NCBI GenBank assembly: GCA_947652115.1
Contig: OX393570.1
Coordinates: forward strand, 21,036,675-21,100,674
Length of the DNA stretch: 64,000 nt
Origin: Blastomussa wellsi
Taxonomy: Eukaryota; Cnidaria; Anthozoa; Scleractinia; Plerogyridae
Direction: 5' to 3'
Position numbers and translations under genes: made by a program. This document shows positions 21,301-33,417 of this stretch, one piece after another (position 1 is the stretch's first letter; every line of letters begins with the position of its first letter). Under the pieces are notes generated by a model. That model saw only the letters and a program-made list of their open reading frames with translations, searched no databases and had not been told where the DNA came from.

Positions 21301-22859
21301 GAAGAGAGGTGCAATCCTAGTCGGTTCATGGATGAGGTCAACCTCGTTCCCAGGGTCTCTCATCTTCCCGCCCTCCCGCTCGGTAGGGCGGGAAGATTAG
21401 AGACCATAGGAACGAGGCTGGGATAACTTCCGGTCTGGTGCTTGGTGGACCACAAGGTTCGTACGCGGACTTGGAATTTTAGCGATAAGTTATGTCGCTA
21501 GTAGTATTTTGCATCGTATTTTGGTTCTCCGCTGCTAGTTTTACCGTTCTTATTTAAAATTCTTTGATATGAAGAAAACTGTTTCAGAGCCATGACACTT
21601 GCTTTGTCATCTACATATTTCAAAACTCACCAAAATAATCGTAATATTCATCATAAGTCCATTTCTGCAATCCCAAACCAGAAAAAAAAATATAAGTTTG
21701 GCTGTTCGCCAAATACAATGGAGACTGGTAATTACGTTTTTAGTTCAGTAATATTCGTTGTCCACATCAGTTTTAACAGTGCGTCATCGACAACGTCTTC
21801 AACGACAATTTATCAGTCATTTATATTGAATTTGTTAGCTATTGCCCCTTTCCTGTCAGTAGGCATGTTGAGGCTTGCTTCGTGTTTCACCAGCAAGATC
21901 GCATGCCTTTCGCGTGTTCGGTTCCATTCCAGTTGTTACACAACATTGACTTAACGCTGCCTCGTCCTCAGGCGCCAGTCGTTCACGGTAAGGCGGGAAA
22001 ACGGGGAGTGGTCCCAGAACGCCACGCGAACCGTGTACAATTAATCCCAAAATACAAAGCGCACTGCGTACGACCCAAGACGAGGCAGGACTAAACTGAT
22101 GCTATACCGGGAGGTGGAAGTCATAGGGGATCTGAACTTCCCACCCTTCCATCTTGGCTCCCTAATTCTATTACAAAGTATTTCGCAATGTTATGGAATT
22201 TTTCTCAGTTTCTCCTGGTTCTCACCACTTCGCGATCGGGAATCTCTCTTTCCACCATCCGCCATCTCTACTGTCACCCCTCATACCCCTCCCACCCCTA
22301 TTTTCCTGGTTTCCTGCACCTTATCCCCGTAGCTCCACATACCTGTTCATGAGCTGCTGATTTGTCCAGTTGAATATAGTTGAGATCGTCATTTTGCTAA
22401 AACCAAAGCAGAAACATAATACAACATGGGACTATTGGTAGTAAGCCACGTATTGATTGAAATAAGTAGATGAAAGAAGAAATGTTGATGCACTAATTTT
22501 GTGCGAAATCTTAGCATTCTTTTCTGTCTCAGTGTTAGCGAGTTCCCTGATGAGCTTTTATGCAATAGTCCCCCCCCCCAACTGGTGCATCGTACTACCC
22601 TGAAATATCGGATCATCCATTCTAGTGTTTGAGGTATTTTATCTCTTGTATCAGCAACAGCACAAACCATACATGTAGGGTGGACCAGTCACCACCCCTA
22701 AGAAAAGAAAAGAGAAACGTGAAGAAAAGAGGAGATATGTACCTGATAAATATTGTTAAAATGTTGGGCGCAGTCACCAGCTGGACTCCCTGAGGACCGT
22801 GCCACCCAACACAAAATCAGGATTGCCGTGTAAAAGTCAAACTGTGCAAGATCTCCCAT
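18327..22859 (-). CDS. ferritin B, probably secreted, L-like subunit
   Basis: A ferritin-fold protein. Exons in order: 22859-22743, 22396-22343, 20448-20327, 20172-20080, 19454-19401, 19005-18880 and 18482-18327. The core exons have the same boundaries as ferritin C. Exon 1 encodes MGDLAQFDFYTAILILCWVA followed by small residues, a likely signal peptide, then a Cys (GDCAQ). Exon 3 gives INMQINKELFTHYTFLSM. Ferroxidase positions are altered: Y34 to F, E62 to K (AHEKMKHA) and E107 to Q (LALQKEV), while E27, E61, H65 and Q141 remain. K at 62 is a mark of L chains. The three-fold channel Asp is Asn (NFIEW). Exon 2 ends at phase 0 but exon 3 needs one extra base, so a micro-exon or a sequence indel lies between them. 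Core identity is sure; the 5' end is less so. Confidence 0.82.
18590..18745 (+). mobile_element. foldback MITE half, family F1 copy 2
   Basis: It runs from gctaagtttctaaagaaac to the family core cgagcgttagcccttcgtc. Only one arm is present. It lies in the last intron of ferritin B. Confidence 0.8.
20578..20745. mobile_element. MITE with ~26-bp inverted termini
   Basis: gggtgaccctattcggcgga at the left (20577 on) and its reverse complement at the right (to 20742) enclose about 110 bases of non-coding DNA. It lies in ferritin B intron 2. Confidence 0.8.
21340..21422. mobile_element. short palindromic MITE, family F4
   Basis: Same arm sequence as 18165-18245 (cctcgttcccagggtctc), centred on cccgctcggtagggcggg. 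It lies in ferritin B intron 2. Confidence 0.7.
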
Positions 22860-25800
22860 CCTACTGACAGAAAAAGTTGTTATAAACAGTCGACGTCTAA
22901 GAAATACTCGTTCGCAATCAAACCCGGAGAACTTGAACTCCCCACTACTTCAAACCTTTTTCAAGTGCTCCTCAGGGCATTTTTACTTATTTTAATCCCC
23001 TTCCCGCATATCAACCGATATCTCGAATCTCTTTTCGATTCTTTTTCATTTCGATAGGGTCATTCGAGCGAGCGCGCGCGAGACATTCACTTCGCGCGCG
23101 AATACGCAACACGAGAGGGCGTTTATCTCGTGGTTTTCTCACGGGCGCTTGTTCGACTGACGTTCGTGAATAGCCTGCGAGCAATTCGCAAGCGTTCATT
23201 TTTACGCTGAGAAAAATAAATTAAGGTAGGGTTTGAAATTTTGGGCCAGTGGAATACAACGAGCAAGTGTTAGATTTTTGGTTTGTTACATAAATAATTT
23301 TAGCTATATATAACGTTTGGACACAGGAGACCACAAAACGAAGAATAAAACTAGTTGGCTTATAATTGCCGGATCTCTTCATAAGTGCATTTTAGCCACC
23401 AGAGCCCTAGCCTGAGATCATGCCCTCCCTTCCTACTATACTCATCATCTTAGCTCCCTTCCCTTTTCATAAGATAAAATGCCTGATCGCAGGTTACTTG
23501 AGCCCGACAAAGAGGATCATTTTATTGACGTTTGACGGTAAAATTATATCGGCCGCTGGATAGTTTATCCCAATGAGTTCCTCACACAAGGACAGGAAAC
23601 GCCAAGCGGGTGGCAAGGACTTTAAGCCTAAACAAAACAAAATAATTATATCTCCCCGGCGCGATAAGTTTTGCTTTGATCCTCGTTCGCAAGTTTCCTG
23701 AAGGGGCAACTTTTGTAGAAAGTTGAAAATTTTCGGACCACACGCGCTCGGCAATAAAATGGGGTTGCCATTTATATTTCGTCACTTATTTTCTTTTTCT
23801 TTCACAAATCCTCTGTGATCGGTTACGCGGGTAAAAGATTAATGACTTTTCCTTGGACAGCTTTTCATTTCATGAGTCTTTTATGCCATTCATAAACGAT
23901 TAACAAAGATATAAAGTTTGAATTCAGTGATGTTCAGGCTTTTGGGTCTGTTATGAATGATTGCACAATCTGGCGGCACACGTACGAAGAGAAAATTCCG
24001 TATTGGGTTCATTTCCTGTGGGATCAGTACACCAAACAGACAATTTACTTTGGCGCTACCAAAGAAACTCGACAAAGTTTTGTCTCTACCAAATTTTAAA
24101 TTTGGTAATCGTGTACGCACTCGAAACACCTAATTATTCCAAACTCAGAGTGCCAATCACCTTGAAATCGAAGATGGATAAACTCTTTGAAAAGCGAGAT
24201 TAAATCTTTCGGATTGACGTTTTCCTTCCGTTCAAGGCGCCCAAATTGAAAAAAGTGTTTTTAGTTTTGACGCTTGACAAAAATCAGTCTGCGAACAGGC
24301 TCCCCAATGAGGCTTGATAATTAGGCAAAGAAATTTTTCGGCAAGCCGAGCCTGGGGAAAAGGAAAAAGCTCTACGCTCTGCTCGCTTCGCTCGCCGAAA
24401 TTTTTCCCCAAACGTCCCCACTGGAGGCTTGACAAAAATTTGTCCTCCCTTATAGCAGTACGACGAAACCTTTGAAGTTTGCTAAGGCAGGAATTTGGCA
24501 GGAAAAAAAGTTGCTGTCCGCACTTGTAAACTGGAACCGGAACTAACGACAGATATTCCTGCAAAACAAACAAAAATTGACCCAGTGCGGACGGTATCTC
24601 TTCACATCTGTTGAAAACATTTTATGCCCACTTTAGTCGCCTGGTGATGTTTTGTCTTGATATGCATTCTGGGTGGGCCAGTGGGGAAAGTGGATCGATA
24701 CACCTAAAAATAAAAATGACATTGAAGGGGAAGGTACATGCTATAGATTCTGAACTTTCAACTATTAAATTAAATATCTACCGAGCCATTTACCAGAATA
24801 TACCACACACCCATATTTCATAGAAAAAAAAAACCCGTATACCCCGCGATCCGGATCTATTTACGATCGCCAGGAATGGATGGATAGTGTAGATCTATGT
24901 TCGTTGAGACCTTGTCCTAACGGGCGTGTAAATATTGTGCATCAAGAAATATCTTGCTTTCCATTTCAGAAAGAAAAAAATTAGTAGAACTTTTGAAGAA
25001 GAAGTTATTGCACAACAAATACATGACATACGTACGTACATTTTCGGCTTGTAAGGCTCACACTCCGTTTTTCTTTTGCTGTTTTGGCACTTGCTGAAAC
25101 TCGATGCTTTCCTGTCGCAAAAGACCATCAACTGGCGTCAGTCAGACCTAAGTCTCATAAAAAGACGTGCAGTCCCGGGCGCATGGCGGACGCCAACAGG
25201 AAAGTTGAGCTTCTTATGGGCCCAAGGTTATATTATTTGTCTCTATGTTAGTTTGTAATCCTTTTCTATCAAGCCAAGCGCAAGACAAGTATATCTTCAT
25301 ATGGGGGAATTTGAGAAATATTGCCTCGTGTGATGTTTGTTATTGCATTTGTGACGCTTCTTTACACGCCCAAAATAGCTAGTAGAAAACAGCCTCGTCC
25401 TCAGTCGCCCGCCCGCGCGAGGGAAGTAAAAAAATCTCGTATTTACCCGCGGAGATGAAACAGCACAGGGAACCCCACGCTAATTAACGTTCCCCGCTAG
25501 CTTCCAACTATCGCTCGCACTTTTTTGCTTAATCCCAGTCTCCCAAACGTGCTTAAAAAAGAAAAACGTTTGTGGAGAAGACAGCCAGGGAAAAATATAG
25601 AGGCCACAGAAGATAATACTGATTTGTGAAACCTTCAAGGGAACGAAGATTGTATTGTTTGGAACGGTCGAGAAACTGAGGGTGATACGAGGAATCGACA
25701 CTCCACTGCACTAGTTTTAAACCTGACATCACCTAAGCCGGGTGTAAATGACTTCGCACCATGTGGAGTAAAAAGCGAGGTATTCGAGGAAAGGGTTCCC

Positions 25801-26880
25801 TTTTATGTCCCCGCCCGGGTGTCACCGCTTAAAGGGACACTGCCAATATATATTTGCCTAAAACTGTTATAAATTCACGAAATGTCCGTAAATTTATGTA
25901 ATTAATAAGAACTTAATTAGCTCTAGCTAAATGATTAAAAGCAATTACTTGAAGAGTCCACATAGCGGCAACATTTTTGCAAAATTTCAACGATTTTCGA
26001 GCCAAACTTGAGCCTTTGAAAAACTGACATCCTAACGCTTTTTCAAAAATCCATATCACAATCCGTTTCCATCGTTAGCCATCCTCACTTCCTAATGGGT
26101 TCTAATAATTTGTCGACGCGCACTGCTCTACAAAATAAAACCGCGCATTATTTCTCAGCTTCCAAAGATCAGTGTGTGTTTGGGGATTTCCAAAATCATG
26201 CTAAAAATGGCGACGGTGTCCCTTTACGCCCAGGCCAAACGAGGATGCGTGAATTCGGAAGTCGATGAGAGTTCAAACTCTCACTCTCGTTTGGACTGAA
26301 ATTCTCATGCACACTCATCGAGTTTGTCAGTGCTCAACTTTTTCACGAGAGTGGATGAAAGTTAACCAAACTCGCATGACAGTCAACTTTGATAAACTCT
26401 CGTCCTCCTTTGGTCCGGGTTTTAGACATACCTGTCAGGTCATGTTTAATTAACTACCCTATTTTAATTCTAAGAAGAACCGCTGCAATTTGCCAAGATA
26501 GCATTAGAAACTTCAGACGGCATATCCGTCTTCTCTCCCAGACACTTTTCTTTCCCCCTTTCATCCCTGAGTCCCGCTTTGATCCAAACAAAACAAGACA
26601 ATTTTGTCACAAAACGTTTATTTAAATATCCAACAGTAAACCTAATTAAAGAAAATCGGTGTGAAAAGTCATACAAATAGTTCAATAATTACAACCCCCT
26701 CTCCCCCCCAGTATTACTAGTATTACTCTTAACGATAAAATAATCAAGGGATTTCTCGACCCCAAAAATATCCCTCTCGCCCTCATTTGATGAGTTCTAA
26801 TAGAAAAAGGAAAGTCCAAAGTAGTCGATTCTATGGTCGCGATCGTGATGACGAAGGGACCAGTTACCCACTCCATGTAT
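22860..26880. other. intergenic between ferritin C 3' end and ferritin B 5' end
   Basis: No gene recognised. A CG-rich block near 23060-23165 (gcgcgcgcg runs) next to the ferritin B start could be its promoter. A repeat resembling 21130-21210 recurs at 24770-24850 (agaatataccacacaccc), and c.25825-26230 is bounded by aaagggacactgcc and gtgtccctttacg, a likely decayed MITE. No CACTG-type IRE loop was found upstream of ferritin B on the transcript strand. Confidence 0.45.
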
Positions 26881-26892
26881 GGCTGTACCTAT

Positions 26893-27278
26893 GCCACGTA
26901 GACGTCCTTTGGGCTTCTTCACTCGTTCCTTCCCCACGGACGTCTGCTGAATCGAACGTCCACTTCCGTTCACAGGCCGGTCATTGTGCATTGTGTTGTC
27001 CGATGTCTTGACCCTTTCGCCTCGTTCGCATGCTGTCTTTACAAAAGAATATATTATCGCAGGCTCAACTTAAATAACAGCTATTAAAGAAAACAGTCGT
27101 TATCAACTTAATGCATGACAGCTATTCAATCACATGTTGCGAATCGTTTTCCGAAAAACTGGAAAGTTACCTCTGATTGGTTCGTAGCCGTGAACGGAAG
27201 TGGAGGTTCGATTCAGCAGACGTCCGTGGGAGGCTACTCCCTGTACGATACTTGAGATATTGAACGTCCAAAGAACCC
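26893..27278. mobile_element. MITE with long inverted arms
   Basis: tagacgtcctttgggcttct (left) mirrors agaacccaa...ggacgtt at the right, and inside it cggacgtctgctgaatcgaa is mirrored by ttcgattcagcagacgtccg. It is non-coding. Confidence 0.75.
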
Positions 27279-27521
27279 AATCCTAATTCTCACTTTTTGT
27301 AATCAATATTTATCAAAAGCTAACATCGTAATATGAAAAATGAGAATAAGAGAATAATTTCATTGGTTATTATTGGAAAGCAAGTAGTTTTCATTGCGGC
27401 CCATGAAAACAACTAAACCTAACCCGCCTAAAATTGAATGTAATCTAAAAATAAAAACAACTAATTCTAATGCTAAAGCTTTAAAATAAATGCTTTACTA
27501 TCACATTCACCGATCAACAGC

Positions 27522-28731
27522 TTAAACAGTTGTGCTACCCCCTTTAAGGGTAATTTTGTCAAAGTGATATTCTCCAAGGGCGTAATTCGCTCCGTCCAAG
27601 CGTGTAAGGGTGTTGACGTAATTTGAGAGTTCTTTGATGCTGTCAACCTGCTCCCCAAGGTAATTAGATTCCAGGAAATCTTGCAGCTGTTAATAAAACA
27701 GACAAGGAGAGTAATAAATAAAGAAAAGTAAACTGAATAAATTTCTGAATAATAACAGGAAGGAACAAGGAGAAGAAAGGAAGGAATGGATAAATAATAA
27801 CAAATGAAAAAAGAAAGGAAGCACGACAGACAGACAGACAGATAGACAGACAGACAGGTAGACAGACAGACAGACAGACAGGCAGACAGACATAAAGATA
27901 GACAGACAGACAGACAGGTAGACAGACAGACAGACAGGCAGACAGACATAAAGATAGACAGACAGACAGACAGGCAGACAGACAGGTAGAAAGACAGACA
28001 GGCAGACAGACAGACTGACAGACAGACAGATAGGCAAACAGACAGACTGACTGACAGACAGATAGACAGACAGACATACAGACAGACAGACAGGCAAACA
28101 GACAGACTGACTGATAGACAGATAGACAGACATACAGATATACATACAGACAGACAGATAGACAGACAGACATACATACATACAGACAGACAGAAAGACA
28201 GACAGACCGACAGGCAGACAGACAGGTAGACAAACAGACAGACAGACAGGCAAACAGACAGACTGACTGACAGACAGATAGACTGACAGACAGATAGACA
28301 GACAGACAGACAGATAGACAGACAGACATACAGACAGACCGGCAGACAGACAGACCATAAGACAGACAGACAGGCAAACAGACAGATTGACTGACAGACA
28401 GACCGGCAGACAGACAGACAGGCAGACAGACATACATACAGACAGACAGATAGAGAGAACTGCAAGGAAAGGAAAGGAACTTGACAGAGAAACACGATTA
28501 ATGCAGCATACCTGAGGATCGCTGTTTGTCTCTGCTGTGCTGTGAAGATCCAGCAATGTTTGGTAGACATGTTTTTCTAACTCCAGAGCCTCTTTCATGG
28601 CATCCAAACCACTGCCCCAATGATCTTTACAGGGAGTCTGTTGAAAACAAGCACTTGAGTTAAGTCACCCTCTGTACCGCAAAGAACTGCTTGTTTGCAT
28701 ATTGTTGATGAACTAAATAGGCTTTGAATAG

Positions 28732-28766
<35 letters not shown>

Positions 28767-31700
28767 TCAGTGGGAAGTATAACAATATAATTTGGTTTTG
28801 TCAACTGGGTTGATAATGTCAATTGGCCACCGTAAAGAGATTCAATTGCTGACGTTTCGAGCGTTAGCCCTTTGTTGGAGAGAATGGATTCGCTCCGACG
28901 AAGGGCTAACGCAATTGAATCTCTTTACAGTGGCCAATTGACATTATCAACCCAGTTGATAAAACCAAATTATAAATAGGCTTTGGTCTGACTACATCTT
29001 TACTTAAACGATAATATCGTTATATAAAGTAATTTTCACGTGGTTACACACTGTAAGAGTAACGGGAAATGCAAACAATAGTTCTCTTTTCATTTTAATT
29101 AGACCAATTTCGCATTTTAAAATTCAGTCTAAAACAATGCACTTCACTACGAGACTGTGGGGAATACAGAGCCTCGTAGCTCGAGCCTTTGTCCTAAAAG
29201 ATTGAAGATGCAGCTGGGTACGAGACAGACTCAGAGTAATAAGCGACACTCAATTCAGTCCCTGACCATCCACTCCTGCGTGACTGCTTGCGTAGTGTCG
29301 AATGTACCTTCTACCTTCTACCTTCTTCCCCTGGGAAAAATTGAGTACGGTAAACAAGAATTTTGAATCTCCTTCGTGTATTAGTAAGTCATTGTTTTGA
29401 TTTCAATCCTAACTTCTTGAAACGTAAGACAGAGCTTACCATGATGCTGTGAAGCTTCACACGGCCTCCGCGCTTGTTCTGATACTCCATGAACTGTGAA
29501 AGAAAATGATAGTGAAGCTATAAACTTAAACTCCGTTTTGACAAGAACAGCAAATCCCAAGGCTTTTTCCATGTTCCCAGCATTTTCGTACATTTCGATC
29601 GAAAGTCCGACCGTAATCTTTGGGACCACCTCGGGTGGTGATGCACTTCAAAAAGTCGGACCGCGATATTTGTCGTTCCATTTTGACAAAACATTTTAGT
29701 TGCCTTACTTCAGTTCAGTAGGTTCTTACTGATTTGGGGCACTGGGAAACGAATGCAAAATGGAAATACGGACGCTCCGCCAGGCTGGTCCAGTTTAAAG
29801 GGGCACTGTAACAGGGTTTTGCTGTTTTCAGCTTCATTCGTTTGATAGCAAAACTGCTCCATTATATTTGGGTTTCCACTGATGTAAGAATATATTTCAG
29901 CATTTTAAAATATCGTGACAGTGCCCTTTAATTGGAAAAGGTCATTCCATTTGACAGCAGTTGGTCTCTATTGGCCCGCCAGGCCGAACTATGAAAATAG
30001 AAAGCACCCTTACAAGCTGGTTTATAGGAACAGGAAAAACAGGAATTGTTTAGAAGAGACAAGACAACATACCATCTGCGCATGCTTCAGCTCTTCCTCC
30101 GAGGACTCCTTGAAGAATTTGTGAAACCCAGGGAGGTTGATGTCATCGCGGTCGAAATGTGTGGCCTGGACACCAAGTGATGAACAATGCAACATAATTA
30201 GAAAATAAAGAAATCTTTAAATTCGTCTGCTAAAATGAAAGTGCAGTTAACATATTGGCTTACAATGGGGTGTGGGTGTATGCCCTCCCCTCGTCCCCCC
30301 TGTTGAGGTTTTCATGGAATTTTGAAAGGAAGATTTACTCAGTAACTCCGTATTCATACCATGTGACCAGAATTTTTGACGTTCTTATGGCAAAGACATA
30401 ATGACATGTAAAAACTTACCATAGACAGGTAAGTGTAATGAGCGAACAACTCTATGTTTATTTGCTTGTTGATTCCTTCCTCTGTGGGTTTGGCGAAGGG
30501 CGCAACGAGTGGTAATGGAGCATTTGGAACGGTTTCGCCTGAAAAGATAAATGTTATAATTAGCGGACGTCCGCTTGCCTGTCATTATGAGCGTATAGTC
30601 AGTGAAGTGCAGCCGCCATTTACATGGAACTTTTGCAAAAGAGCAATATTGCATTAAGTTCCTTGTTGAGTAGAAAAGAAAGACTATATTTTGTTTAAAA
30701 TACCCCAGAGATAAACTGTGAGGGGCTGGATGTTAATTGTCGCACGTTTCCCTTTTGTAAACGGTCAATGCCATTTTAGCGACACTTAGAATTATTTTGG
30801 CTATCATCAAATGTTTCCCACAAAAAAGAAAGACATGCCAACATCCCTATCTCACCTCTACACTACCACTACAAGGCTGATCCACCAAATCCCCGCAACA
30901 TTTAATTACAAAAGATGACTTCCTTAATCTATTTTACATTAGTATTGCGCTAACCAACAAATAAAAGCTAACCGAAAGCAAGCCAGTGGAAAAGTGATAG
31001 TGTTTATTAGTCTGTCACCAAAATTTAATTATAACCAGTTTCGCCAAATCCATGTGTGTTGTTATTTAAAACCGGAAATGTGACTCGGATCGATACCGCA
31101 AGAATGTACCTTGTACTCTTAGGTATCGCATTACTTTTTCACTGAGAAATCATGCACAGTTGAGGGTTCGTTGTAAGCGTAAGTAATTCTTTGAAGATTA
31201 AAGACTGTGATTTACAGGGAAACGTGTGTTGCGCTTTTTCAACACAGGCCTAAATTAGAGCAGATATGGCATCGTCCATTCCTAAAAGCTACCAGTTATG
31301 GCATAGACCGTACCAATTATGGTATCGACCTTTAAAGTGCCTATGAAATGAAAAAATGAGCCATTGAAAAATTTGCTTATTTTAAAGGCCTTTAAAAATG
31401 AAGAAAACTGGTGCGATATCTTTGCTGGTTCCAGATTTTTGTATTATGCAAATTAGGTACTGATGATAGTGTGGGTGTAAAAACACAAAATATAGCGTAT
31501 CAAGTAATGATACGTTGCAACTGGAACTTTGCAAGTACATTGCGCCCTAAGAAATACACCTCTTGATGCATATTTTGATGTTGCTGTGGCAACAATCTTG
31601 GTTCCTGTCTCTTTCCTCTTTAAATCAAATATTACTCATTTGTGACTGTATAGGGCAAATGATTGATCCCGTTTACAGCGTGCGCATTGCCCATATTGCA

Positions 31701-32900
31701 TTAGCTCTCCTAATTAACCTTTAGGAAGTGGACGATGTTTGTTCAAGATCAATAATCATTCCAGTATATTAGAGATCTGGAACCGGATGTGTTTCCATAA
31801 CAACAGCAAAATATACATCATCTGCTGTGGTTCTTAGGCTATAACAGAGATATGCTATATTTTGTGTTTTTACACCCATACTATTACACCTTATGACATC
31901 ATCAGTACCTAATTTGAATAAATCAAAAATCTTGAATATCTCTGGAACGAGAGAAGATATCACAAAAAGGAAAACACCATTCTTCTTCATTTTTAAAGGC
32001 CTTTCATTTCATCGGCACAGATCATTTATGAAAGGGAAATAAGCAACGTCCCACTCATTGGTGCATAATAAATTGCTTTTCCAGTCCTACCCCCCACAGG
32101 ACAGTATATAGTCTTGATGCACAACCAATTTCTCAGAACTGACATTTAATAAATGTAGGGCAATCATAAAGGATAACTACTGACCTTGAGGATTCTTGTG
32201 ACTGATGTAAGACCACTTCGTGTTTTTCTAACAAATGAATTGAAAGGAAATGTCATATACCGTAATCATAAATGCCGCTTACAAGCCTCCCCCCCAGGAT
32301 TTGTTCAAAGTGGGGGGTTACACCCAGGGTCCTCACCAGATTGTCATGTCGACATTCACACTGTTTTCCTTTTAAAAAGTCTCATAGAGGGGAGGGGGAT
32401 CACACCCAGGGTACTCACCAGATTCTCATGTCGACATCCACACTGTTTTATTTGCTTACTTTCAAAAAGTCTCACAAAGAAGGGCAAGGCACAGGCACCC
32501 CAGGACCCAGCCTTTGACTACGCCCTTGCATCTGTCTGCTAATGAAAAGAAATACCATCCAGATACAAACCCTCCTCCATTCTTTTCTTTTTGGTGGGGG
32601 GGGGGGGGGGGTGGACGGTTACTTGAGGCCTGGCGCTTAATCGAATAAATGCGGTATATCGATCTGATATAGCCTTGTGAGCCTTTCTTCAAAGGGAGCT
32701 GCTTTGTTATAATCCTCCTCCCCCCAAAAAAGCGTTGCTCTTATAACCGGCAGTTAACAGTTAAGACTAAACAACAAACAAAAATTGAAGAGCTGTGCTC
32801 CATAACTCACTTCTATGTGCCTTGCAAGGTTGCAGTTGTCGCTCAACCCACATGCAACATCGACTCCCAGAAGAAAACTGGCCAGGTAAACAAAGGGGAT
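27522..32900 (-). CDS. ferritin C, probably secreted, H-like subunit
   Basis: Exons in order: 32900-32811, 32227-32185, 30538-30420, 30165-30073, 29493-29440, 28637-28512 and 27686-27522. They join in frame to 229 residues, with phases identical to ferritin B. The first listed exon reads IPFVYLASFLLGVDVACG, a signal-peptide core, then SDNCN with a Cys. It starts at an acceptor, so the start codon is in an upstream exon; a good candidate is an ATG sitting right before a gtgagt donor at 34893-34895, which would give MIPFVYL. Ferroxidase residues E27, Y34, E61/E62, H65, E107 and Q141 are all kept (NIELFAHYTY, SEEELKHA, LELEK, LGEQV). B and C share a Cys in the N-terminal extension and one in the TPC loop, both absent from A. 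A CAGA microsatellite fills the last intron. Confidence 0.85.
27825..28455. repeat. CAGA tetranucleotide microsatellite, ~630 bp
   Basis: A long imperfect (CAGA)n array with gata, cata and ctga variants, in the last intron of ferritin C. It keeps all minus frames open, creating artefact frames of up to 365 codons rich in CLSVCLSVCL. Confidence 0.97.
28725..28975. mobile_element. full foldback MITE, family F1 copy 3
   Basis: Both arms are present, meeting around 28885 (ggagagaatggattcgctccgac). The arms run from ggggtaagtttctaaagaaa inwards to cgttagccctt and back out to ccagttgataaaaccaaatt. Confidence 0.85.
29797..29935. mobile_element. MITE, family F5
   Basis: Ends tttaaaggggcactgtaaca and gtgacagtgccctttaa form inverted repeats, and the inside has gctgttttcagcttcatt. 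The same termini occur at 60430-60806. Confidence 0.8.
30850..31330. other. ferritin C intron, nothing recognised
   Basis: Part of the intron between exons 32227-32185 and 30538-30420. It is AT-rich single-copy-looking DNA; no repeat or exon could be supported. Confidence 0.4.
31332..32015. mobile_element. ~680-bp MITE with ~170-bp inverted arms
   Basis: Left arm features (gtgcctatgaaatgaaa, aaaggcctttaaaaatgaag, gggtgtaaaaacacaaaata) reappear inverted at 31850-32015. The arms are diverged and the core shows no coding frame. It lies in ferritin C intron 2. Confidence 0.75.
32280..32480 (+). repeat. two ~90-bp direct repeats
   Basis: cacccagggtcctcaccaga...catgtcgacattcacactgt (from 32331) recurs as cacccagggtactcaccaga...catgtcgacatccacactgt (from 32404). 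Both units end in aaaaagtctca. Confidence 0.8.
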
Positions 32901-33076
32901 CTGCAAAGACAAGTTTGGATGTTCAATACATTAGAGTGTACATATGAGCTATGCTGGCTAAATATTTACCATAATTATTTTTCTTCAAAAGGCCATTCCA
33001 AGTATGTGTTCCGTTGTTATCCCATTGTGACCCTCGCAGTGCATGATGGGTAGAGTGCAGTCTGTTAATTCTCTAC

Positions 33077-33256
33077 TTGCACAATCCCATAATACACCGC
33101 TTCTACCCCCCCCCCCCCCCCCAACAAATTTGCATAGGCATTGTTTTAGATTTCCCTTGGGACATCTTCATGTCCCAGGAGAAATTGCAAACAATGATTA
33201 TGCAAAATTTTGGGGGGTAAAAGAGGTGTATTATGGGATCTGTGCAAGTAGAGAAT
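33077..33256. mobile_element. MITE with 31-bp inverted termini
   Basis: ctctacttgcacaatcccat plus aatacacc is mirrored by ggtgtattatggg...caagtagag. A poly(C) run sits inside. Confidence 0.8.
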
Positions 33257-33417
33257 AGACCAATTTCAATATTTTAAAATTCAGCCTAAAACAATAGACC
33301 TCAGCACGAGGCTCCAGGGTATAAATTATGGAGTTTGTGGGATTTATTTCACAGAGCTTCGCAGTGATGTCTATTGCTTCAGGCTGAATATTAAGATATA
33401 GAGACTGGTCTATTCAC
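33254..33417. mobile_element. MITE adjoining the previous one
   Basis: aatagaccaatttcaatatt (left) mirrors aatattaag...gactggtctatt (right), with attcagcctaaaacaatag inverted as ctattgcttcaggctgaat. A fragment of the same family is at 29098-29160. Confidence 0.8.

Noticed and set aside
27473..28607. Three long minus-strand frames (257-365 codons) rich in CLSVCLSVCL
   Set aside because: They are translations of the CAGA microsatellite in all three frames, inside a ferritin C intron. Only the flanking ferritin exons are real.
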